13,591 nucleotides of DNA, taken from assembly GCA_905221605.1 (NCBI GenBank), contig CAJNDS010002682.1, forward strand, positions 303,001-316,591, given 5' to 3'. Origin of the DNA: Symbiodinium natans. Its lineage: Eukaryota > Sar > Dinophyceae > Suessiales > Symbiodiniaceae. The notes beneath the pieces were generated by a model. That model was not told where the DNA came from. It ran no database searches and saw only the letters and a program-made list of their open reading frames with translations. A program made the position numbers and the translations under genes. Shown in pieces: positions 13,171 through 13,591 of this stretch (the stretch's first letter is position 1; each line of letters opens with the position of its first letter).

Positions 13171-13485
13171 CTAACCGTTAACAGAGGACCCAGCTTCTTT
13201 CCAAACAGTCCTGTACGCCATAGCGACATCGTACGCAGTGATGCCACGGTGAGCAGGCAATTCAATTTGGATTTGTGTTGGTAAAAGACTTTGCCTTTGC
13301 TTACTTGGTGGCTTGTCTGTGTAAGGGGCCATGAATGAGTGTTGACGGGCTTCCAAAAACATTGCAAACGGAACCTTGGGGGCTTCCCCGCTGAGCTTGA
13401 CGAGGTTCCACAACATCGCTGCTGCATGAGAGCCTATGAGAACCCTGAACCGCCCATGCCCTAAATCGCAAAGTGCCGGCTCCAC
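13171..13485 (-). CDS. Unrecognised minus-strand open frame
   Basis: About 104 codons with a varied, protein-like composition, including MLWNLVKLSGEAPKVPFAMF and ITAYDVAMAYRTVWKEA. The frame opens with GTG rather than ATG. The first internal Met lies in the AAAMLWN segment, so it may be an exon or a fragment. I do not recognise a family. The plus strand here shows no rlmN-like motif. Confidence 0.3.
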   Translation of the reverse strand: MEPALCDLGHGRFRVLIGSHAAAMLWNLVKLSGEAPKVPFAMFLEARQHSFMAPYTDKPPSKQRQSLLPTQIQIELPAHRGITAYDVAMAYRTVWKEAGSSVNG

Positions 13486-13571
13486 TCAGTGCGTGACCGA
13501 CAGTCTCGGGCTTCAGGGTTTTACGGATTCAGGACTTCAGGCTCCACGAGTGGGAAGATGGAAAGGGCTCT

Positions 13572-13591
13572 CTAGGGTTTGGGGTTTAGGG
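13572..13591 (+). repeat. Start of a TTTAGGG-like tract at the window edge
   Basis: TAGGGTTTGGGGTTTAGGG reaches the end of the window. Confidence 0.6.

Noticed and set aside
1-13591. CRISPR array, tRNA or rRNA genes
   Set aside because: Repeats are 7-nt telomere-type units without spacers, and no cloverleaf or conserved rRNA block was noticed by eye.

Overview
This window looks like nuclear DNA of a dinoflagellate, most likely of the Symbiodiniaceae. It carries a gene for the two-domain peridinin-chlorophyll a-binding protein (PCP), an antenna found only in dinoflagellates. It is packed with interstitial TTTAGGG/CCCTAAA telomere-type repeats, and its second gene is cut into many very short exons joined at mostly GC and GA splice donors, as known for this group.

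The main structure is one plus-strand RlmN/Cfr-type radical-SAM rRNA methyltransferase gene spread over at least 215-11230 as about 17 exons of 22-80 nt. None of these is visible as a long open reading frame. I found them by reading conserved RlmN motifs in order. Sixteen exons (215-10463) join in frame to about 257 codons without a stop. They carry both catalytic cysteines, the CX3CX2C iron-sulfur motif, GMGEP, STVG, SLHAP, VNLIPYNP and ACGQ. The spacing between the two catalytic cysteines is 241 residues in my model, against 237 in E. coli RlmN (Cys118 to Cys355). The 5' end lies outside the window, and the 3' end is uncertain.

The PCP gene (three exons, 1190-2593) lies on the same strand inside the 2-kb RlmN intron 902-2910. 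It encodes a predicted 369-residue precursor with a 55-residue plastid/thylakoid leader. A possible relict spliced-leader sequence upstream and a C15A11 tract downstream hint at arrival by mRNA retroposition, with its introns gained later.

The RlmN introns hold nearly all the repeats. G-rich TTTAGGG tracts lie after donors and C-rich CCCTAAA tracts lie before acceptors. Exons are therefore bracketed CCCTAAA-exon-TTTAGGG, and several introns could fold by pairing of the two tracts. At two exons the telomere repeat itself runs into the acceptor. Short hairpin or MITE-like elements of about 90-120 bp, a GGGCTTA variant array, a 59-bp higher-order repeat and a TTTGAGGG minisatellite fill other introns.

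From 11302 to the end no gene is certain. Two candidate exons (12492 and 12919) and one unrecognised minus-strand ORF (13171-13485) are noted.
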